The position numbers and the translations under genes are program-made. The notes beneath the pieces were generated by a model. That model had not been told where the DNA came from and did no database searches. It saw only the letters and a program-made list of their open reading frames with translations. Source: Spirochaetae bacterium HGW-Spirochaetae-5 (lineage in GTDB: Bacteria; Spirochaetota; UBA4802; UBA5550). From it: 41,988 nt of DNA. The DNA lies in contig PGXT01000005.1 of the NCBI GenBank assembly GCA_002839285.1, positions 1 to 41,988 of the forward strand. The letters run 5' to 3'. Below, in pieces: positions 8,298 to 18,024 of the stretch. Within the stretch, counting starts at the first letter, position 1, and each line of letters opens with the position of its first letter.

Positions 8298-8516
8298 TTA
8301 TTTTGATCTGTAAGTGATTCTACCGCGATTTAGATCATACGGTGATAGTTCAACTGTTACTTTATCACCAGTAAGTATTTTGATATAATGCATTCTCATC
8401 TTACCTGAGATGTGTGCTAAAACTACATGACCATTATTTAATTTTACTCTGAACATAGCGTTCGGAAGCGGCTCTGTAACTACCCCTTCAACCTCTATTG
8501 GTTCTTCTTTAGCCAT
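8298..8516 (-). CDS. infA: Translation initiation factor IF-1
   Basis: IF-1 is an OB-fold protein that occupies the ribosomal A site during initiation. The 72-residue length is standard. The sequence [20 protein letters not shown], then [20 protein letters not shown] and [13 protein letters not shown], is characteristic. It sits between secY and rpmJ with no adk or map gene in between, which differs from the arrangement in many Gram-positive bacteria. Confidence 0.98.
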   Translation of the reverse strand: MAKEEPIEVEGVVTEPLPNAMFRVKLNNGHVVLAHISGKMRMHYIKILTGDKVTVELSPYDLNRGRITYRSK

Positions 8517-8537
8517 AAACTCTCTCTAAAAAATTTA

Positions 8538-9878
8538 TTAAAATCTTCCCTGAATCTTCTTCTTGCTTCCAAGGAAACCATCATAATGACGCATCAATAA
8601 CTGTGACTCAATCTGCTTCAATGTATCAAGGGCAACACCGACTATAATGAGAAGTGATGTTCCGCCAAACAGATAAGCCATATCCTGCGGAACCTGTTCC
8701 GGCCAGATGCGTATTATAAAATCAGGAATTATTGCAATTAGAGCAAGAAAAATTGAACCTGAAAGAGTAAGTCTGTTAAGTATCCCCATCAGGTGATCGG
8801 ATGTATTTTTTCCTGGCCTGATCCCCGGGATGAAACCGCCGTATTTTTTTAAATTATCTGCAATTTCAACAGGATTGAAACGTAACTGTGTATAAAAGAA
8901 ACAGAAAAATATAACTAAAGCCGTATAAAGAATTATATATGGAATCTGACCCGGATTCAGCCAGAACTGTACTTTATTAAGATAAGGATTACTGCTGACA
9001 CCTATCATCCTTACCATTTGAGAAGGAAAAACTATAATAGCTGATGCAAAAATAATAGGAATTACGCCGGCAGCATTTACCTTCAAAGGAATGAACTGCG
9101 AAGACTTACCTACGGAAGAGGTTCCCGCACCTCTTTTACCATACTGAACAGGAATTCGTCTCATACCAAGTGTTAAAAGAATACACGCAGCTACGACAGC
9201 AAAGAATAGTCCTAGAAGAATAAATCCGACAATCGGTTCTCCGGTATCTGCAATTTTTTTGCCGGTTGCCAGAAGTGACTGAGGAAGACGGACAACAATA
9301 CCCGCCATAATTATAAGAGAAATACCGTTTCCGATACCTCTTTCAGTAATCATTTCTCCCATCCACATAAGAACCATAGTTCCGGTTACAATTGCTATTA
9401 CTGAAGTTATAATAAAACCGACACCGCCATCACTGGCAACCACTGAAGCACCATCAGAAGTTCTCATTGACTTCATCCAGAATGTCAATCCTAAACCCTG
9501 AATCGTACAAAGAAAAACAGTACCATATTTAGTTATCTGACTTAACTTTTTCTGCCCCTCTGCACCCTCTTTTGCAAGCTCTGCCAGGTATGGGAAAACT
9601 ACTTTTAGAAGGTCAACAATAATGGAAGATGAAATATATGGCATTATACCAAGTGCAAAGATGGTAAATCGCTTTAAAGCACCGCCCGCAAACAAGTCAA
9701 AAAAATCGAGAACTCCGGCGCTTTCTGCTTCAACAAAATAGTTCTTTAACGCTTCAACATTAATACCGGGAATTGGAATATGAGCCCCAATTCTATATAC
9801 AATCAAAACAAAAATAGTAAAAAATATTCTATTACGCAAATCCGGTATTTTAAATATATTAGCTACTGCACTTGACAT
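8538..9878 (-). CDS. secY: Protein translocase subunit SecY
   Basis: SecY is the channel of the Sec translocon in the inner membrane, working with SecE (also in this array) and SecA. At 446 residues it has about ten transmembrane helices. The first begins near residue 17 (IFFTIFVLIVYRIGAHIPIPG). Family motifs include ALGIMPYISSSIIVDLL and NPVEIADNLKKYGGFIPGIRPG. It is 25 bases downstream of rplO and 21 bases upstream of infA, the usual spc-cluster position. Confidence 0.98.
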   Translation of the reverse strand: MSSAVANIFKIPDLRNRIFFTIFVLIVYRIGAHIPIPGINVEALKNYFVEAESAGVLDFFDLFAGGALKRFTIFALGIMPYISSSIIVDLLKVVFPYLAELAKEGAEGQKKLSQITKYGTVFLCTIQGLGLTFWMKSMRTSDGASVVASDGGVGFIITSVIAIVTGTMVLMWMGEMITERGIGNGISLIIMAGIVVRLPQSLLATGKKIADTGEPIVGFILLGLFFAVVAACILLTLGMRRIPVQYGKRGAGTSSVGKSSQFIPLKVNAAGVIPIIFASAIIVFPSQMVRMIGVSSNPYLNKVQFWLNPGQIPYIILYTALVIFFCFFYTQLRFNPVEIADNLKKYGGFIPGIRPGKNTSDHLMGILNRLTLSGSIFLALIAIIPDFIIRIWPEQVPQDMAYLFGGTSLLIIVGVALDTLKQIESQLLMRHYDGFLGSKKKIQGRF

Positions 9879-9903
9879 TAATTTACCCTAACGTTAATTT
9901 ACT

Positions 9904-10347
9904 TTAGTTTTTTCTGATGACAGGCTCTCCGCCTGCACTCCGGATCTTCTCGGATGCACTTGAAGAAAATGAATCGGCAATAACTTTTACTGACTTTTTA
10001 AATTCGCCATTTCCAAGTATCTTGATCAGTTTAGAAGTGTCCTCAATCAAACCTTTCTTGAAAAGAAGTTCAGGATTAATTTCACTTGCATCGAGTTTAT
10101 CAATTTGCTCAATATTTACTATCTGATAAAATTTCTTGAATACAGTATTATTGAATCCCCTTTTAGGAATCCTTCTCTGAAGAGGCATCTGACCACCTTC
10201 AAATCCAGGCTTATGAGTACTTCCGGATCTGGCCATCTGACCTTTATGTCCTCTTCCGCAAGTCTTACCGCCACCTGCTGAAGGTCCGGTACCGACTCTT
10301 TTTCTTTTTTTAATTGATTCTGGTTTTCTGATAGTATATTGTTCCAT
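9904..10347 (-). CDS. rplO: 50S ribosomal protein L15
   Basis: L15 binds 23S rRNA through a long glycine- and arginine-rich N-terminal extension. That extension is seen here as RKRVGTGPSAGGGKTCGRGHKGQ followed by FEGGQMPLQRRIPKRGF. The 147-residue length is typical. It is preceded by rpmD with an 18-base gap and followed by secY, as in E. coli. There is nothing odd apart from a slightly short C-terminal half. Confidence 0.97.
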   Translation of the reverse strand: MEQYTIRKPESIKKRKRVGTGPSAGGGKTCGRGHKGQMARSGSTHKPGFEGGQMPLQRRIPKRGFNNTVFKKFYQIVNIEQIDKLDASEINPELLFKKGLIEDTSKLIKILGNGEFKKSVKVIADSFSSSASEKIRSAGGEPVIRKN

Positions 10348-10365
10348 TACTGTATCTCTCTATAA

Positions 10366-10554
10366 TTATGAAATTATTTCTTTAACTTCTACAAGATGAT
10401 TTACCTTCATGATCATACCTCTGATAACCGGATTGTCATCATGCTCTCTTGCTGAATTCATCTTTCTTAAACCTAATGCAACCAGAGTCGCTCTCTGATT
10501 AGGTTTAGTACATATACTGCTTCTAATCTTTTTTACTAATAATTTCTTAGCCAT
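10366..10554 (-). CDS. rpmD: 50S ribosomal protein L30
   Basis: This 62-residue protein matches the short bacterial L30 (about 60 residues): KLLVKKIRSSICTKPNQRATLVALGLRKMN with the conserved QRATLVALGL core and a C-terminal strand MIMKVNHLVEVKEI. L30 is a peripheral large-subunit protein. It lies 4 bases after rpsE, which indicates coupled translation. Confidence 0.96.
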   Translation of the reverse strand: MAKKLLVKKIRSSICTKPNQRATLVALGLRKMNSAREHDDNPVIRGMIMKVNHLVEVKEIIS

Positions 10555-10558
10555 AGTA

Positions 10559-11071
10559 TTACTCCCAAAGTTTCGAGATTGGAATCTCTCTGATTGCGGC
10601 TGCCTCTTTTAAACTTCTTAACTGTAAAAGCCCGTCTAATGTGGCCTTAACTACATTTATAGGATTTCTTGATCCCTGTGCCTTAGTCAGGATGTCTGAT
10701 ATTCCAGCCTTTTCAATTACAGCTCTTACTGAAGCACCTGCAATAATTCCTGTACCCGGAGAAGCAGGCTTAAGAATTACCTTTGCAGACTTAAACTGCC
10801 CGATTACTTCATGCGGAATTGTATTTTTATTTAAATTAACTTTATATAAATTCTTTTTTGCATCTTCTTTACTTTTGTCAATAGCATCAGGCACATCATT
10901 GGCTTTTCCAAAACCGACTCCCACATGACCATCACCATCGCCTATAACAGACAATGCGCTGAATGAAAATCTTCTACCACCTTTTACCACTTTTGCAACT
11001 CTGTTTATAACTACAACTTTATCAGAGATCTCTACTCCATCGACTTTGCTTCTTTTTCTTTTAATCTTCAT
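10559..11071 (-). CDS. rpsE: 30S ribosomal protein S5
   Basis: S5 contributes to the mRNA entry channel and decoding accuracy. The 170-residue sequence contains the N-terminal dsRNA-binding-like domain with [24 protein letters not shown], where the KGGR loop involved in spectinomycin sensitivity looks intact. The C-terminal domain has [32 protein letters not shown]. It sits 9 bases downstream of rplR and 4 upstream of rpmD. Confidence 0.98.
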   Translation of the reverse strand: MKIKRKRSKVDGVEISDKVVVINRVAKVVKGGRRFSFSALSVIGDGDGHVGVGFGKANDVPDAIDKSKEDAKKNLYKVNLNKNTIPHEVIGQFKSAKVILKPASPGTGIIAGASVRAVIEKAGISDILTKAQGSRNPINVVKATLDGLLQLRSLKEAAAIREIPISKLWE

Positions 11072-11080
11072 ATTAAACTC

Positions 11081-11446
11081 CTAGAACTCTAGCCCATTTT
11101 CACGAGCTGCATCAGCAAAAGCTTTAATTTTTCCGTGATATAGATAACCATTTCTATCAAAATGTACTTTCTTTATACCTTTTGCTACAGCTTTCTCTGC
11201 AATAAGCTTTCCTAATGACTTAGCAGCTTCTATATTTCCACTATTCTTCATTTCAGGAAAATCCTGTGAAAGTGAAGAAGATGAAACGAGAGTATGACCT
11301 TTTGAATCGTCAATTATCTGTGCAAAAAAATTCTTGTTACTTCTTGATATACAGAGTCTGAATAATTCAGTATTCTTTCTAACTTTCTTTTTGACTCTTA
11401 TTCTTCTTCTTGAAAATCTTTTCTTTTTTAAAGCCAACTTATCCAT
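11081..11446 (-). CDS. rplR: 50S ribosomal protein L18
   Basis: L18 binds 5S rRNA and carries it into the central protuberance. The 121-residue protein has a basic N-terminus ([18 protein letters not shown]) and the family pattern [29 protein letters not shown], ending [26 protein letters not shown]. Its start codon overlaps the stop of rplF by one base (TAATG), which is strong evidence of translational coupling. Confidence 0.98.
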   Translation of the reverse strand: MDKLALKKKRFSRRRIRVKKKVRKNTELFRLCISRSNKNFFAQIIDDSKGHTLVSSSSLSQDFPEMKNSGNIEAAKSLGKLIAEKAVAKGIKKVHFDRNGYLYHGKIKAFADAARENGLEF

Positions 11447-11988
11447 TATTTCTTACCTGTTTTTCCTGCTTTTTTCCTGACATTTTCATTTTTATATCGA
11501 ATGCCTTTCCCTTTATACGGTTCAGGTGGACGTAGTTTTCTAATGTTAGCAGCTACCTGACCGACAAGCTCTTTGTTAAATCCTTTAACTTTAAACTTGG
11601 TAGGTTCAGTAACTTCAAGAGTTATTCCTGCCGGGGCCTTAAATATAATATGATGAGAATAACCGAGCTGAAACTGGATATCTGCGCCCTGCTGTATCGC
11701 TCTATACCCGACTCCGATTATCTCAAGTTCCTTAACAAACCCTGTGGATACGCCAACTACCATATTGTTTATCAGAGTTCTGAAAAGACCATGATAGGCT
11801 CTTAACTGCTTATTATTATCATCAGCAATCATTACATTGAGAACATTAGCCTCTTTAGAAACATTTACACCATTCAATAAATTTAAACTGTCCTCGCCAA
11901 GAGGACCTTTTACATTTACATTAGAATCAGCTATATTTACTGTTACAGTTCCAGGTATTTCAACTGGTAATTTTCCTATTCTAGACAT
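11446..11988 (-). CDS. rplF: 50S ribosomal protein L6
   Basis: L6 lies near the factor-binding centre at the base of the L7/L12 stalk. At 180 residues it is normal. It starts [17 protein letters not shown] and ends with the conserved [27 protein letters not shown]. Both halves show the duplicated L6 fold, with [20 protein letters not shown] in the second. It is in the spc cluster between rpsH and rplR. Confidence 0.98.
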   Translation of the reverse strand: MSRIGKLPVEIPGTVTVNIADSNVNVKGPLGEDSLNLLNGVNVSKEANVLNVMIADDNNKQLRAYHGLFRTLINNMVVGVSTGFVKELEIIGVGYRAIQQGADIQFQLGYSHHIIFKAPAGITLEVTEPTKFKVKGFNKELVGQVAANIRKLRPPEPYKGKGIRYKNENVRKKAGKTGKK

Positions 11989-12006
11989 ATCTATACACTC
12001 TTTCCA

Positions 12007-12408
12007 CTATGAAATTTCACAAATTACTTCGCCACCGACATTAAGCTTCTGCGCAGCTTTGTTTGTAATCACACCTTTTGGTGTTGATAAAATTCTTATT
12101 CCAATATTGTTAAAAACCGGCTTCAACTCTTCAGCTTTTGTATAGACTCTTCTTCCAGGTTTACTAATTCTAACAATGTTTAATAATGCAGACTGATTCT
12201 GATCACTATATTTCAGGTAAACCCTTAATACTTTCTGCTTATTATCTTCAATAATTTTATAATTCTTTATAAAACCTTCATCTTTCAATATCTTAGCTAT
12301 AGCTACTTTTATTTTTGATGAAGGAATATCTACTTTCAAATGCTCTGCCTTGACTGCATTCCTTACTCGAGTTAGCATATCTGCAATTGGATCACTAGTA
12401 GCACTCAT
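12007..12408 (-). CDS. rpsH: 30S ribosomal protein S8
   Basis: S8 is a primary binder of the 16S central domain and, in E. coli, the repressor of the spc operon. The 133-residue protein has the N-terminal [29 protein letters not shown] and the C-terminal RPVF-type strand followed by [28 protein letters not shown], both family hallmarks. It lies between rpsN and rplF. A repressor site was not identified in the short gaps nearby. Confidence 0.98.
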   Translation of the reverse strand: MSATSDPIADMLTRVRNAVKAEHLKVDIPSSKIKVAIAKILKDEGFIKNYKIIEDNKQKVLRVYLKYSDQNQSALLNIVRISKPGRRVYTKAEELKPVFNNIGIRILSTPKGVITNKAAQKLNVGGEVICEIS

Positions 12409-12435
12409 GTTTCAACCACTCTCCACTTTTATTTT

Positions 12436-12621
12436 CTACCATGACGATTTCGTTACACCAGGGATTTCACCCACACTGGCCAGTTTTCTAAAACAGATTC
12501 TGCACATATCAAATCTTCTCAGATAACCTCTGGGTCTACCGCATATTGCACATCTATTATAATTACGCACTTTAAATTTTCCGCCCATTTTATGCTTGGC
12601 GATCATACTTGCTTTTGCCAT
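12436..12621 (-). CDS. rpsN: 30S ribosomal protein S14, short zinc-binding (Z) form
   Basis: S14 belongs to the 30S head. The 61-residue length and the zinc motif C24-x2-C27...C40-x2-C43 ([22 protein letters not shown]) identify the short S14-type Z protein rather than the roughly 100-residue Cys-less paralogue. It ends PGVTKSSW, typical of the family. It lies 5 bases after rplE, in the standard spc order. Confidence 0.98.
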   Translation of the reverse strand: MAKASMIAKHKMGGKFKVRNYNRCAICGRPRGYLRRFDMCRICFRKLASVGEIPGVTKSSW

Positions 12622-12626
12622 ATCAA

Positions 12627-13175
12627 TTACCCCTGTTCTCTAAACGGCATTCTGAATTCTTTCAAAAGTGCAAATGCTTCCTCTTTTGATTTTGCAGTTG
12701 TTACTATTGTAACATTTATACCATGAATTTTCTCAGTTTTATCAAAGTTTATTTCCGGGAAAATAATCTGTTCCATTATTGAAAAATTATAATTACCGTT
12801 TGTATCAAATGATTTCGGAGATAAACCTTTAAAGTCTCTAACTCGCGGAAGAGCTATGTTAATCAGCCTGTCAAAAAATTCGTACATCATAATGCCGCGA
12901 AGTGTTACTCTGCATCCTACATCATATCCTTCACGAATTTTAAAGTTTGCAATTGATTTACGTGCTACAGTTTTTACTGCCTTCTGCCCGGAAATCATTG
13001 AAAGCTCTTCAATTACTGAATTAAGATAGTTTGTATTAGAATGAGCATCACCCATTCCAACATTAAGTACTATTTTTTCCAGTTTCGGTACCTGCATGAT
13101 AGTTTTGTATTTAAAACTTTCCATGAGATTCTTTTTATACTTTGTATTGTATTCGTCTCTTAATCTTACTTGCAT
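12627..13175 (-). CDS. rplE: 50S ribosomal protein L5
   Basis: L5 binds 5S rRNA and contacts P-site tRNA. The ATG start is chosen over an in-frame TTG two codons upstream because AAGGG lies 8 bases before it, giving 182 residues. Family signatures include [20 protein letters not shown], the P-site loop region, and the C-terminal [36 protein letters not shown]. It is 11 bases downstream of rplX. Confidence 0.97.
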   Translation of the reverse strand: MQVRLRDEYNTKYKKNLMESFKYKTIMQVPKLEKIVLNVGMGDAHSNTNYLNSVIEELSMISGQKAVKTVARKSIANFKIREGYDVGCRVTLRGIMMYEFFDRLINIALPRVRDFKGLSPKSFDTNGNYNFSIMEQIIFPEINFDKTEKIHGINVTIVTTAKSKEEAFALLKEFRMPFREQG

Positions 13176-13186
13176 GGTCAATACCC

Positions 13187-13525
13187 TTATTTATCTATGC
13201 TTTTTGAGCATGATTTGCAAATCCTGGTTTTGGATTTATCTGTTATCTCTATTCCGATTCTGGTTCCTTTTTTACATTTGTCACAAAAATACATGACATT
13301 TGAAATATGAATTGGGAATTCTAAAGTAATCATTCGTCCCTGAGGATTTTCCTGTGAAGGTTTAAGATATTTATTTCTTTTGTTAACACCTTCAACGATA
13401 ATTCTTCCCTTAGTTCTATCTACTTTTAGAACTTTCCCTCTTTTGCCTCTATTAGAACCACTGTTAACAACTACGCTATCATTGATTTTTAATTTTGTTT
13501 TTACACAATCACTTACACTATTCAT
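13187..13525 (-). CDS. rplX: 50S ribosomal protein L24 with C-terminal zinc ribbon
   Basis: L24 starts large-subunit assembly and lies near the tunnel exit. The KOW motif is present around residues 18-45 ([22 protein letters not shown]). The C-terminal part carries two Cys pairs, [10 protein letters not shown] and RICKSCSKS, forming a four-cysteine ribbon seen in many bacterial L24 proteins. Length is 112 residues. AGAGG precedes the ATG by about 6 bases. It lies between rplN and rplE. Confidence 0.97.
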   Translation of the reverse strand: MNSVSDCVKTKLKINDSVVVNSGSNRGKRGKVLKVDRTKGRIIVEGVNKRNKYLKPSQENPQGRMITLEFPIHISNVMYFCDKCKKGTRIGIEITDKSKTRICKSCSKSIDK

Positions 13526-13536
13526 CTCAAACCTCT

Positions 13537-13929
13537 TTATAAAACTTCAGGAGCAAGTGATACAATTTTAAGAAAATTCTTATCACGCAACTCTCTTGCT
13601 ACAGGTCCAAATATCCTTGAACCCTTAGGCTCACCTTTTGCATCAATTATAGCCACTGCATTATCATCAAATTTAATATAAGATCCATCTTTTCTTCTAA
13701 CCGCTTTTTTAGTTCTTACAACAACAGCCTTTAAAACTGACTTGCTGTGAACCTTTTTACCAGTTGAATCTTTTAAACCATATGATGGTTGTGAGTCCTG
13801 GACTGCAACAACTATTATATCACCGACAGAGGCATATCGTCTTTTTGATCCGCCTAAAACTTTGATACACATGACTTTTTTTACACCACTGTTATCCGCT
13901 ACTTCAAGAACTGTCTGCACCTGTATCAT
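13537..13929 (-). CDS. rplN: 50S ribosomal protein L14, with an internal insertion
   Basis: L14 forms intersubunit bridge B8 and is the docking site for the silencing factor RsfS. The sequence [32 protein letters not shown] and the end [28 protein letters not shown] are highly conserved. At 130 residues it is about 8 longer than E. coli L14. The extra residues fall between VGDII and [11 protein letters not shown] (segment [20 protein letters not shown]). It opens the spc cluster, 9 bases after rpsQ. Confidence 0.98.
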   Translation of the reverse strand: MIQVQTVLEVADNSGVKKVMCIKVLGGSKRRYASVGDIIVVAVQDSQPSYGLKDSTGKKVHSKSVLKAVVVRTKKAVRRKDGSYIKFDDNAVAIIDAKGEPKGSRIFGPVARELRDKNFLKIVSLAPEVL

Positions 13930-13938
13930 GACAAACCC

Positions 13939-14190
13939 CTATTTCACTTTCTCTATTATTTCAATCAATCTATATCTTTTTTCTTTTGATAAAGGTCTTG
14001 ATTCTTCAATTTTTACTAAATCGCCGATTGAACATTCATTTTTCTCATCATGTCCTTTCAGTTTCTTAGTTCTTCTTACAGATTTTTTATATAGCGGATG
14101 CATAACAAGATCTTCAATTTCAACCACTATTGTTTTATCCATTTTATTACTTACTACTTTTCCAACCAATTGTTTCCGTGTTGCTTTCAT
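13939..14190 (-). CDS. rpsQ: 30S ribosomal protein S17
   Basis: S17 is an OB-fold primary binder of 16S rRNA. The 83-residue sequence has the conserved [23 protein letters not shown] and [45 protein letters not shown]. It ends the S10-type portion of the array, between rpmC and rplN. Confidence 0.98.
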   Translation of the reverse strand: MKATRKQLVGKVVSNKMDKTIVVEIEDLVMHPLYKKSVRRTKKLKGHDEKNECSIGDLVKIEESRPLSKEKRYRLIEIIEKVK

Positions 14191-14213
14191 TTAAATAATC
14201 TCCGGTTTCTTTT

Positions 14214-14420
14214 TTACCCTCGTGATTTACGAATTCCTAAATCATATTCCTGTTTAAGGGTTAAAATTCTGGCTATATGTCGTTTTAATCCTTTAATCTT
14301 CTTTGGATTATCAACTTTACTTGTAACTGATTTAAATCTTTCCTTACGAAGTTCAATTTTAGTATCCGTAAGGCTTTTATTTAGTTCAGTCATTGTCAAT
14401 TCTTCAATTTTTCCTTTCAT
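14214..14420 (-). CDS. rpmC: 50S ribosomal protein L29
   Basis: L29 is a two-helix protein at the tunnel exit where trigger factor and SRP dock. The 68-residue chain is helical, with MTELNKSLTDTKIELRKERF and the family end KGLKRHIARILTLKQEYDLGI. It lies between rplP and rpsQ with gaps of 28 and 23 bases. Confidence 0.96.
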   Translation of the reverse strand: MKGKIEELTMTELNKSLTDTKIELRKERFKSVTSKVDNPKKIKGLKRHIARILTLKQEYDLGIRKSRG

Positions 14421-14448
14421 TCCATTGCCTCTAGCTCTAACTAATACT

Positions 14449-14865
14449 TTAGCCTAATTTTTCAACTTGTACAATTTTTGTTTTTAATGGAAGCTTATGA
14501 GAAGCACTTTCAAGAGCTTTTCTTGCCATCTCTTCATCGACTCCGGCAATTTCGAAAAGAATTCTGCCCGGTTTAACCCGTGCAACAAATCCCTCAGGAT
14601 TACCTTTTCCTTTACCCATTCTCGTTTCAGCTGCTTTTTTTGTAAAGGGAAAATCTGGAAAAATTCGAATCCAGAGCTTTCCGCCCCTTTTTACTTTTCT
14701 ATTTATTGCAACCCTCGCAGCCTCAATCTGTCGGCTTGTGATTTTTGCAGATTCAAGCGCTTTTAAGCCATACTCTCCGAATGAAACAGTTGCCCCTTTC
14801 TGAGCAAGACCGCCCATTCGGCCGCGCATAACCTTTCTGTATTTTACTCTTTTTGGCATTAACAT
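14449..14865 (-). CDS. rplP: 50S ribosomal protein L16
   Basis: L16 positions the A-site tRNA elbow. The [20 protein letters not shown] start is characteristic, and GGTG lies about 7 bases before the first ATG, so the longer start (138 residues) is used. Further motifs are [22 protein letters not shown] and [20 protein letters not shown]. It lies between rpsC and rpmC. Confidence 0.98.
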   Translation of the reverse strand: MLMPKRVKYRKVMRGRMGGLAQKGATVSFGEYGLKALESAKITSRQIEAARVAINRKVKRGGKLWIRIFPDFPFTKKAAETRMGKGKGNPEGFVARVKPGRILFEIAGVDEEMARKALESASHKLPLKTKIVQVEKLG

Positions 14866-14890
14866 AGCAATTCACCTTATCCGTCGAACT

Positions 14891-15571
14891 TTATCGGGTT
14901 TTTCTTTTTACAGAATATTTATCTTCTTCATCTTCCTGATCTTTGGTTAAAACATCACCATTGTACAGCCAAACCTTAATACCGATTAAACCAAATGAAG
15001 TAAGGGCCTCTGCTGTACCATAGTCAATATCCGCCCTTAAAGTATGAAGTGGAATTCTCCCTTCTTTAAAAGACTCTGTTCTGGCCATTTCAGCGTTATT
15101 TAGACGTCCTGAAACCATAACTTTGATTCCAAGAGCTCCGCTTCTCATTGCATTAGTAATAGCCTGTTTAACAGCCCTTCTATAAGGGAATCTTGCTTCT
15201 ATCTGAGATGCAATCTGCTCGGCAATTAATTTGGAATTTTTCTCAGGTTTTTTTACTTCAACTATATTTATATATACCGTTTTTGAAGCAAGTTTCTGTA
15301 GCTGATTTTTAAGATCTTCTATATCAGCACCCTTCTTTCCAATTAAAACTCCGGGACGTGCAGCATTTATATTTACATTAACTCTATCAGGAAATCTTTC
15401 AATAGTAACTTTTGCTATTCCCGCATTTTTCTTTTCTTTTGACACAAATTTCTTAATTCTGATATCTTCGTGCAGGTTAACAGCATACTGTTTTTTCTCA
15501 TCATACCAAACAGAATCCCATGTTCGGTTTATTCCTAACCTGATACCTATTGGATTTACCTTCTGACCCAT
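14891..15571 (-). CDS. rpsC: 30S ribosomal protein S3
   Basis: S3 forms part of the mRNA entry tunnel and helicase site. The N-terminus MGQKVNPIGIRLGINRTWDS and the KH domain with RPGVLIGKKGADIEDLKNQL are diagnostic, as is the C-terminal domain with GRLNNAEMARTESFKEGRIPLHTLRADIDYG. Length is 226 residues, in the normal range. It lies between rplV and rplP. Confidence 0.99.
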   Translation of the reverse strand: MGQKVNPIGIRLGINRTWDSVWYDEKKQYAVNLHEDIRIKKFVSKEKKNAGIAKVTIERFPDRVNVNINAARPGVLIGKKGADIEDLKNQLQKLASKTVYINIVEVKKPEKNSKLIAEQIASQIEARFPYRRAVKQAITNAMRSGALGIKVMVSGRLNNAEMARTESFKEGRIPLHTLRADIDYGTAEALTSFGLIGIKVWLYNGDVLTKDQEDEEDKYSVKRKTR

Positions 15572-15594
15572 TGTTTTATTCCTTTACCTATCTA

Positions 15595-15933
15595 TTAATT
15601 TTCATCAGATAATATAATTGTGACACTGCTGGTTCTTTTTCTGATTCTACCCGCACGACCTCTGGCTCTTGCCTGAAATCTTTTCATCGTAGGCCCTTCA
15701 TCGACAGCAACTTTTTTTATAAATAAAGCTTCATCAATTATATCCGGATTCAGATATTTTGCATTTGCCCCTGCAGAACTGAGTGTTTTGAGTACAATTT
15801 TTGCCCCTTTGTGCGGCATATGCTTCAGAACATCAATAGCTTCAGGTAATGAAAACCCTTTTATTTCATTGGTTACAAGACGCACTTTTGATGCGGAAAT
15901 TCTATTATTACTTGATTTAGCAGATGATTCCAT
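15595..15933 (-). CDS. rplV: 50S ribosomal protein L22
   Basis: L22 reaches into the peptide exit tunnel with a beta-hairpin. The 112-residue sequence has ISASKVRLVTNEIKGFSLPEAIDVLK and the hairpin region VDEGPTMKRFQARARGRAGRIRKRTSSVTIIL. No deletion in the macrolide-related hairpin is apparent. GAGG lies 7 bases before the ATG. It lies between rpsS and rpsC. Confidence 0.98.
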   Translation of the reverse strand: MESSAKSSNNRISASKVRLVTNEIKGFSLPEAIDVLKHMPHKGAKIVLKTLSSAGANAKYLNPDIIDEALFIKKVAVDEGPTMKRFQARARGRAGRIRKRTSSVTIILSDEN

Positions 15934-15945
15934 AATTAATCCTCT

Positions 15946-16233
15946 TTACCTTTTCTTCTTAGCCAGTTTATCATCTTTACTTGTATGGCCTCTATATGTC
16001 CTGGTCGGAGAAAACTCACCAAGTTTGTGTCCTATCATATTTTCTGAAACATAGACAGGAATAAATATCTTGCCATTATGAACCATCAGCGTATGGCCAA
16101 TCATATCCGGAAATATAGTAGATCGTCTTGACCATGTTTTAACAGCTTTTTTAGAATTAGTAGAGTTCATCTCTTCTATCTTCTTAAATAACTTAGAATC
16201 TACATATGGTCCCTTTTTAATTGATCTTCCCAT
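15946..16233 (-). CDS. rpsS: 30S ribosomal protein S19
   Basis: S19 lies at the top of the 30S head and contacts S13. The 95-residue protein has the diagnostic [21 protein letters not shown], then [24 protein letters not shown] and [14 protein letters not shown]. It starts one base after the rplB stop codon, so its translation is probably coupled to rplB. Confidence 0.99.
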   Translation of the reverse strand: MGRSIKKGPYVDSKLFKKIEEMNSTNSKKAVKTWSRRSTIFPDMIGHTLMVHNGKIFIPVYVSENMIGHKLGEFSPTRTYRGHTSKDDKLAKKKR

Positions 16234-16234
16234 A

Positions 16235-17062
16235 CTAAGCCTTCCTTCTCTTAATTATATAGTTATCACTGTATTTATGTCTTTTTCTGGTTTTATATCC
16301 CTTTGAAGGTACACCTGTAGGTGATACAGGATGACGTCCACCTGAAGACTTACCTTCTCCTCCACCAAGCGGGTGGTCAACGGGATTCATCGCTACACCT
16401 CTGACTTTTGGTCTCTTATTGAGCCATCTTGATCTTCCGGCCTTACCAATTGTCTGATTTATATAATCTTTGTTCCCTACAGAACCTATAGTTGAGTAAC
16501 ACTCTTTATGAATCTTTCTTATCTCACCTGACGGGAGCTTAACAAGACAGTAATCACCTTCTTTAGCGGCAAGAACAGCTGTGGTTCCTGCAGATCTTAC
16601 AAGCTGACCACCCTTACCTTTGTGAAGCTCAATATTATATATATTTGCACCAAGCGGAATATTTTTCAGAGGAAGAGCATTTCCAACTTTGATTTCCACA
16701 GACTCACCGGATTCGACTTTATCGCCTACTTTCAGGGTTTCAGGAGCGATTATATATCTTTTCTCGCCATCTACATAGAATATTAAAGCAATATTTGCCG
16801 ATCTGTTCGGATCGTATTCTACCGACGCAACCTTTCCAGGTATACCGAATTTGTTTCTTTTAAAGTCTATGAGACGGAGTTTACGCTTATGACCGCCCCC
16901 TCTTCTTCTCATAGTGATCTGGCCTTTATGACCTCTTCCTGAATCGCCTGTCTTACCCTTAGTTAAAGGTTTATATGGCTTGTCTTCAGTAATTTCACTT
17001 TTATCAAGTACTGTTTTATACCTTAAACTAGGTGTTATTGGTCTGAATTTTTTAATTGGCAT
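16235..17062 (-). CDS. rplB: 50S ribosomal protein L2
   Basis: L2 is one of the most conserved ribosomal proteins and is needed for subunit association and peptidyl transfer. The 275-residue sequence has [26 protein letters not shown] near the N-terminus and the C-terminal motif [18 protein letters not shown], with the conserved His of the NPVDHP loop. It lies between rplW and rpsS. Confidence 0.99.
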   Translation of the reverse strand: MPIKKFRPITPSLRYKTVLDKSEITEDKPYKPLTKGKTGDSGRGHKGQITMRRRGGGHKRKLRLIDFKRNKFGIPGKVASVEYDPNRSANIALIFYVDGEKRYIIAPETLKVGDKVESGESVEIKVGNALPLKNIPLGANIYNIELHKGKGGQLVRSAGTTAVLAAKEGDYCLVKLPSGEIRKIHKECYSTIGSVGNKDYINQTIGKAGRSRWLNKRPKVRGVAMNPVDHPLGGGEGKSSGGRHPVSPTGVPSKGYKTRKRHKYSDNYIIKRRKA

Positions 17063-17092
17063 TTTCTTTATCCTTTACGTGACAATACTTAA

Positions 17093-17377
17093 TCACTGAC
17101 CTTCAAATATTTCTATTTTGTCACCGGCACTCAGCGTAACTATCGCTTTTTTCCAGGCTGCTCTTTTACCGACTCTGAATCTTAGTCTTCTATTCTTTCC
17201 CCTGACATTCAAAATGTTTACTTTTTCAGGAGTTACATTGAACAAATCTTTTAATGCCTTTTTTACTGTCAGTTTGTTTGCATCTCTGGCTACCTGAAAC
17301 ACATATTTGTGCTGTTCCATTAACTCAGTTGTCTTTTCTGAAATAATAGGCCTTATAATTATATCATTGGAATTCAT
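17093..17377 (-). CDS. rplW: 50S ribosomal protein L23
   Basis: L23 is the main docking site for trigger factor and SRP at the tunnel exit. The 94-residue protein has IIRPIISEKTTELMEQHKYVFQVARDANKLTVKKALKDLFNV and the basic RGKNRRLRFRVGKRAAWKKAIVTL. It starts one base after the rplD stop, consistent with coupled translation. Confidence 0.98.
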   Translation of the reverse strand: MNSNDIIIRPIISEKTTELMEQHKYVFQVARDANKLTVKKALKDLFNVTPEKVNILNVRGKNRRLRFRVGKRAAWKKAIVTLSAGDKIEIFEGQ

Positions 17378-17378
17378 T

Positions 17379-18014
17379 TTACTTCACCTTAGCATATTTT
17401 TCATTTATCTGACTGAGAGCACTTTCGGTAAAAATAATTTCCTTTGAATAAAATATATCTCTACCAGACATTCTGCTTACATGATTATATTTAAACCATG
17501 GTATGTTTTTAATAGCTCTTTTCAGTAATGAATCTTCCGCATCAGGATTTCCTGAAACAAGAATCCCTTTTGTTATTGATAATGCATTACCAATTTTTGC
17601 TATATTCTTTGTTTTACCATCAGCAACTTTAAAATCTTCAACTACCTTCACAGCGCCTTCTTTTGCTTTCTGAGAAAATATTGAAATAAAAGCAGCACGC
17701 TTTATCTTTTTAGGGAGTGTTATTGTATAATCCCTTGGCGCACGCGGGAAAATCATTCCACCACCTCTCCATATTGGAGATCTTGATGTACCTGCTCTTG
17801 CTCTACCTGTCCCCTTCTGTCTCCATGGCTTTGCTCCGCCACCTCTAACATCAGATCTTCCCTTTGAGCAATGAGTCCCCTGCCTCATATTGGCATTGGC
17901 AGCTTTAATATATTCATATATTAAAACGTCATTGACTTCTGTAGAGAAAATTTCATCAGAAAGTTCCACCTGACCTACTACTTTCCCATCGATTGAATAT
18001 TTATCAACTTTCAT
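17379..18014 (-). CDS. rplD: 50S ribosomal protein L4
   Basis: L4 is a tunnel-lining protein and, in E. coli, the autorepressor of the S10 operon. The 211-residue protein has the extended loop KPWRQKGTGRARAGTSRSPIWRGGG and the globular segments around it. No E. coli-type S10 leader was recognised before rpsJ. It lies 10 bases downstream of rplC. Confidence 0.98.
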   Translation of the reverse strand: MKVDKYSIDGKVVGQVELSDEIFSTEVNDVLIYEYIKAANANMRQGTHCSKGRSDVRGGGAKPWRQKGTGRARAGTSRSPIWRGGGMIFPRAPRDYTITLPKKIKRAAFISIFSQKAKEGAVKVVEDFKVADGKTKNIAKIGNALSITKGILVSGNPDAEDSLLKRAIKNIPWFKYNHVSRMSGRDIFYSKEIIFTESALSQINEKYAKVK

Positions 18015-18024
18015 AATAATTCAC

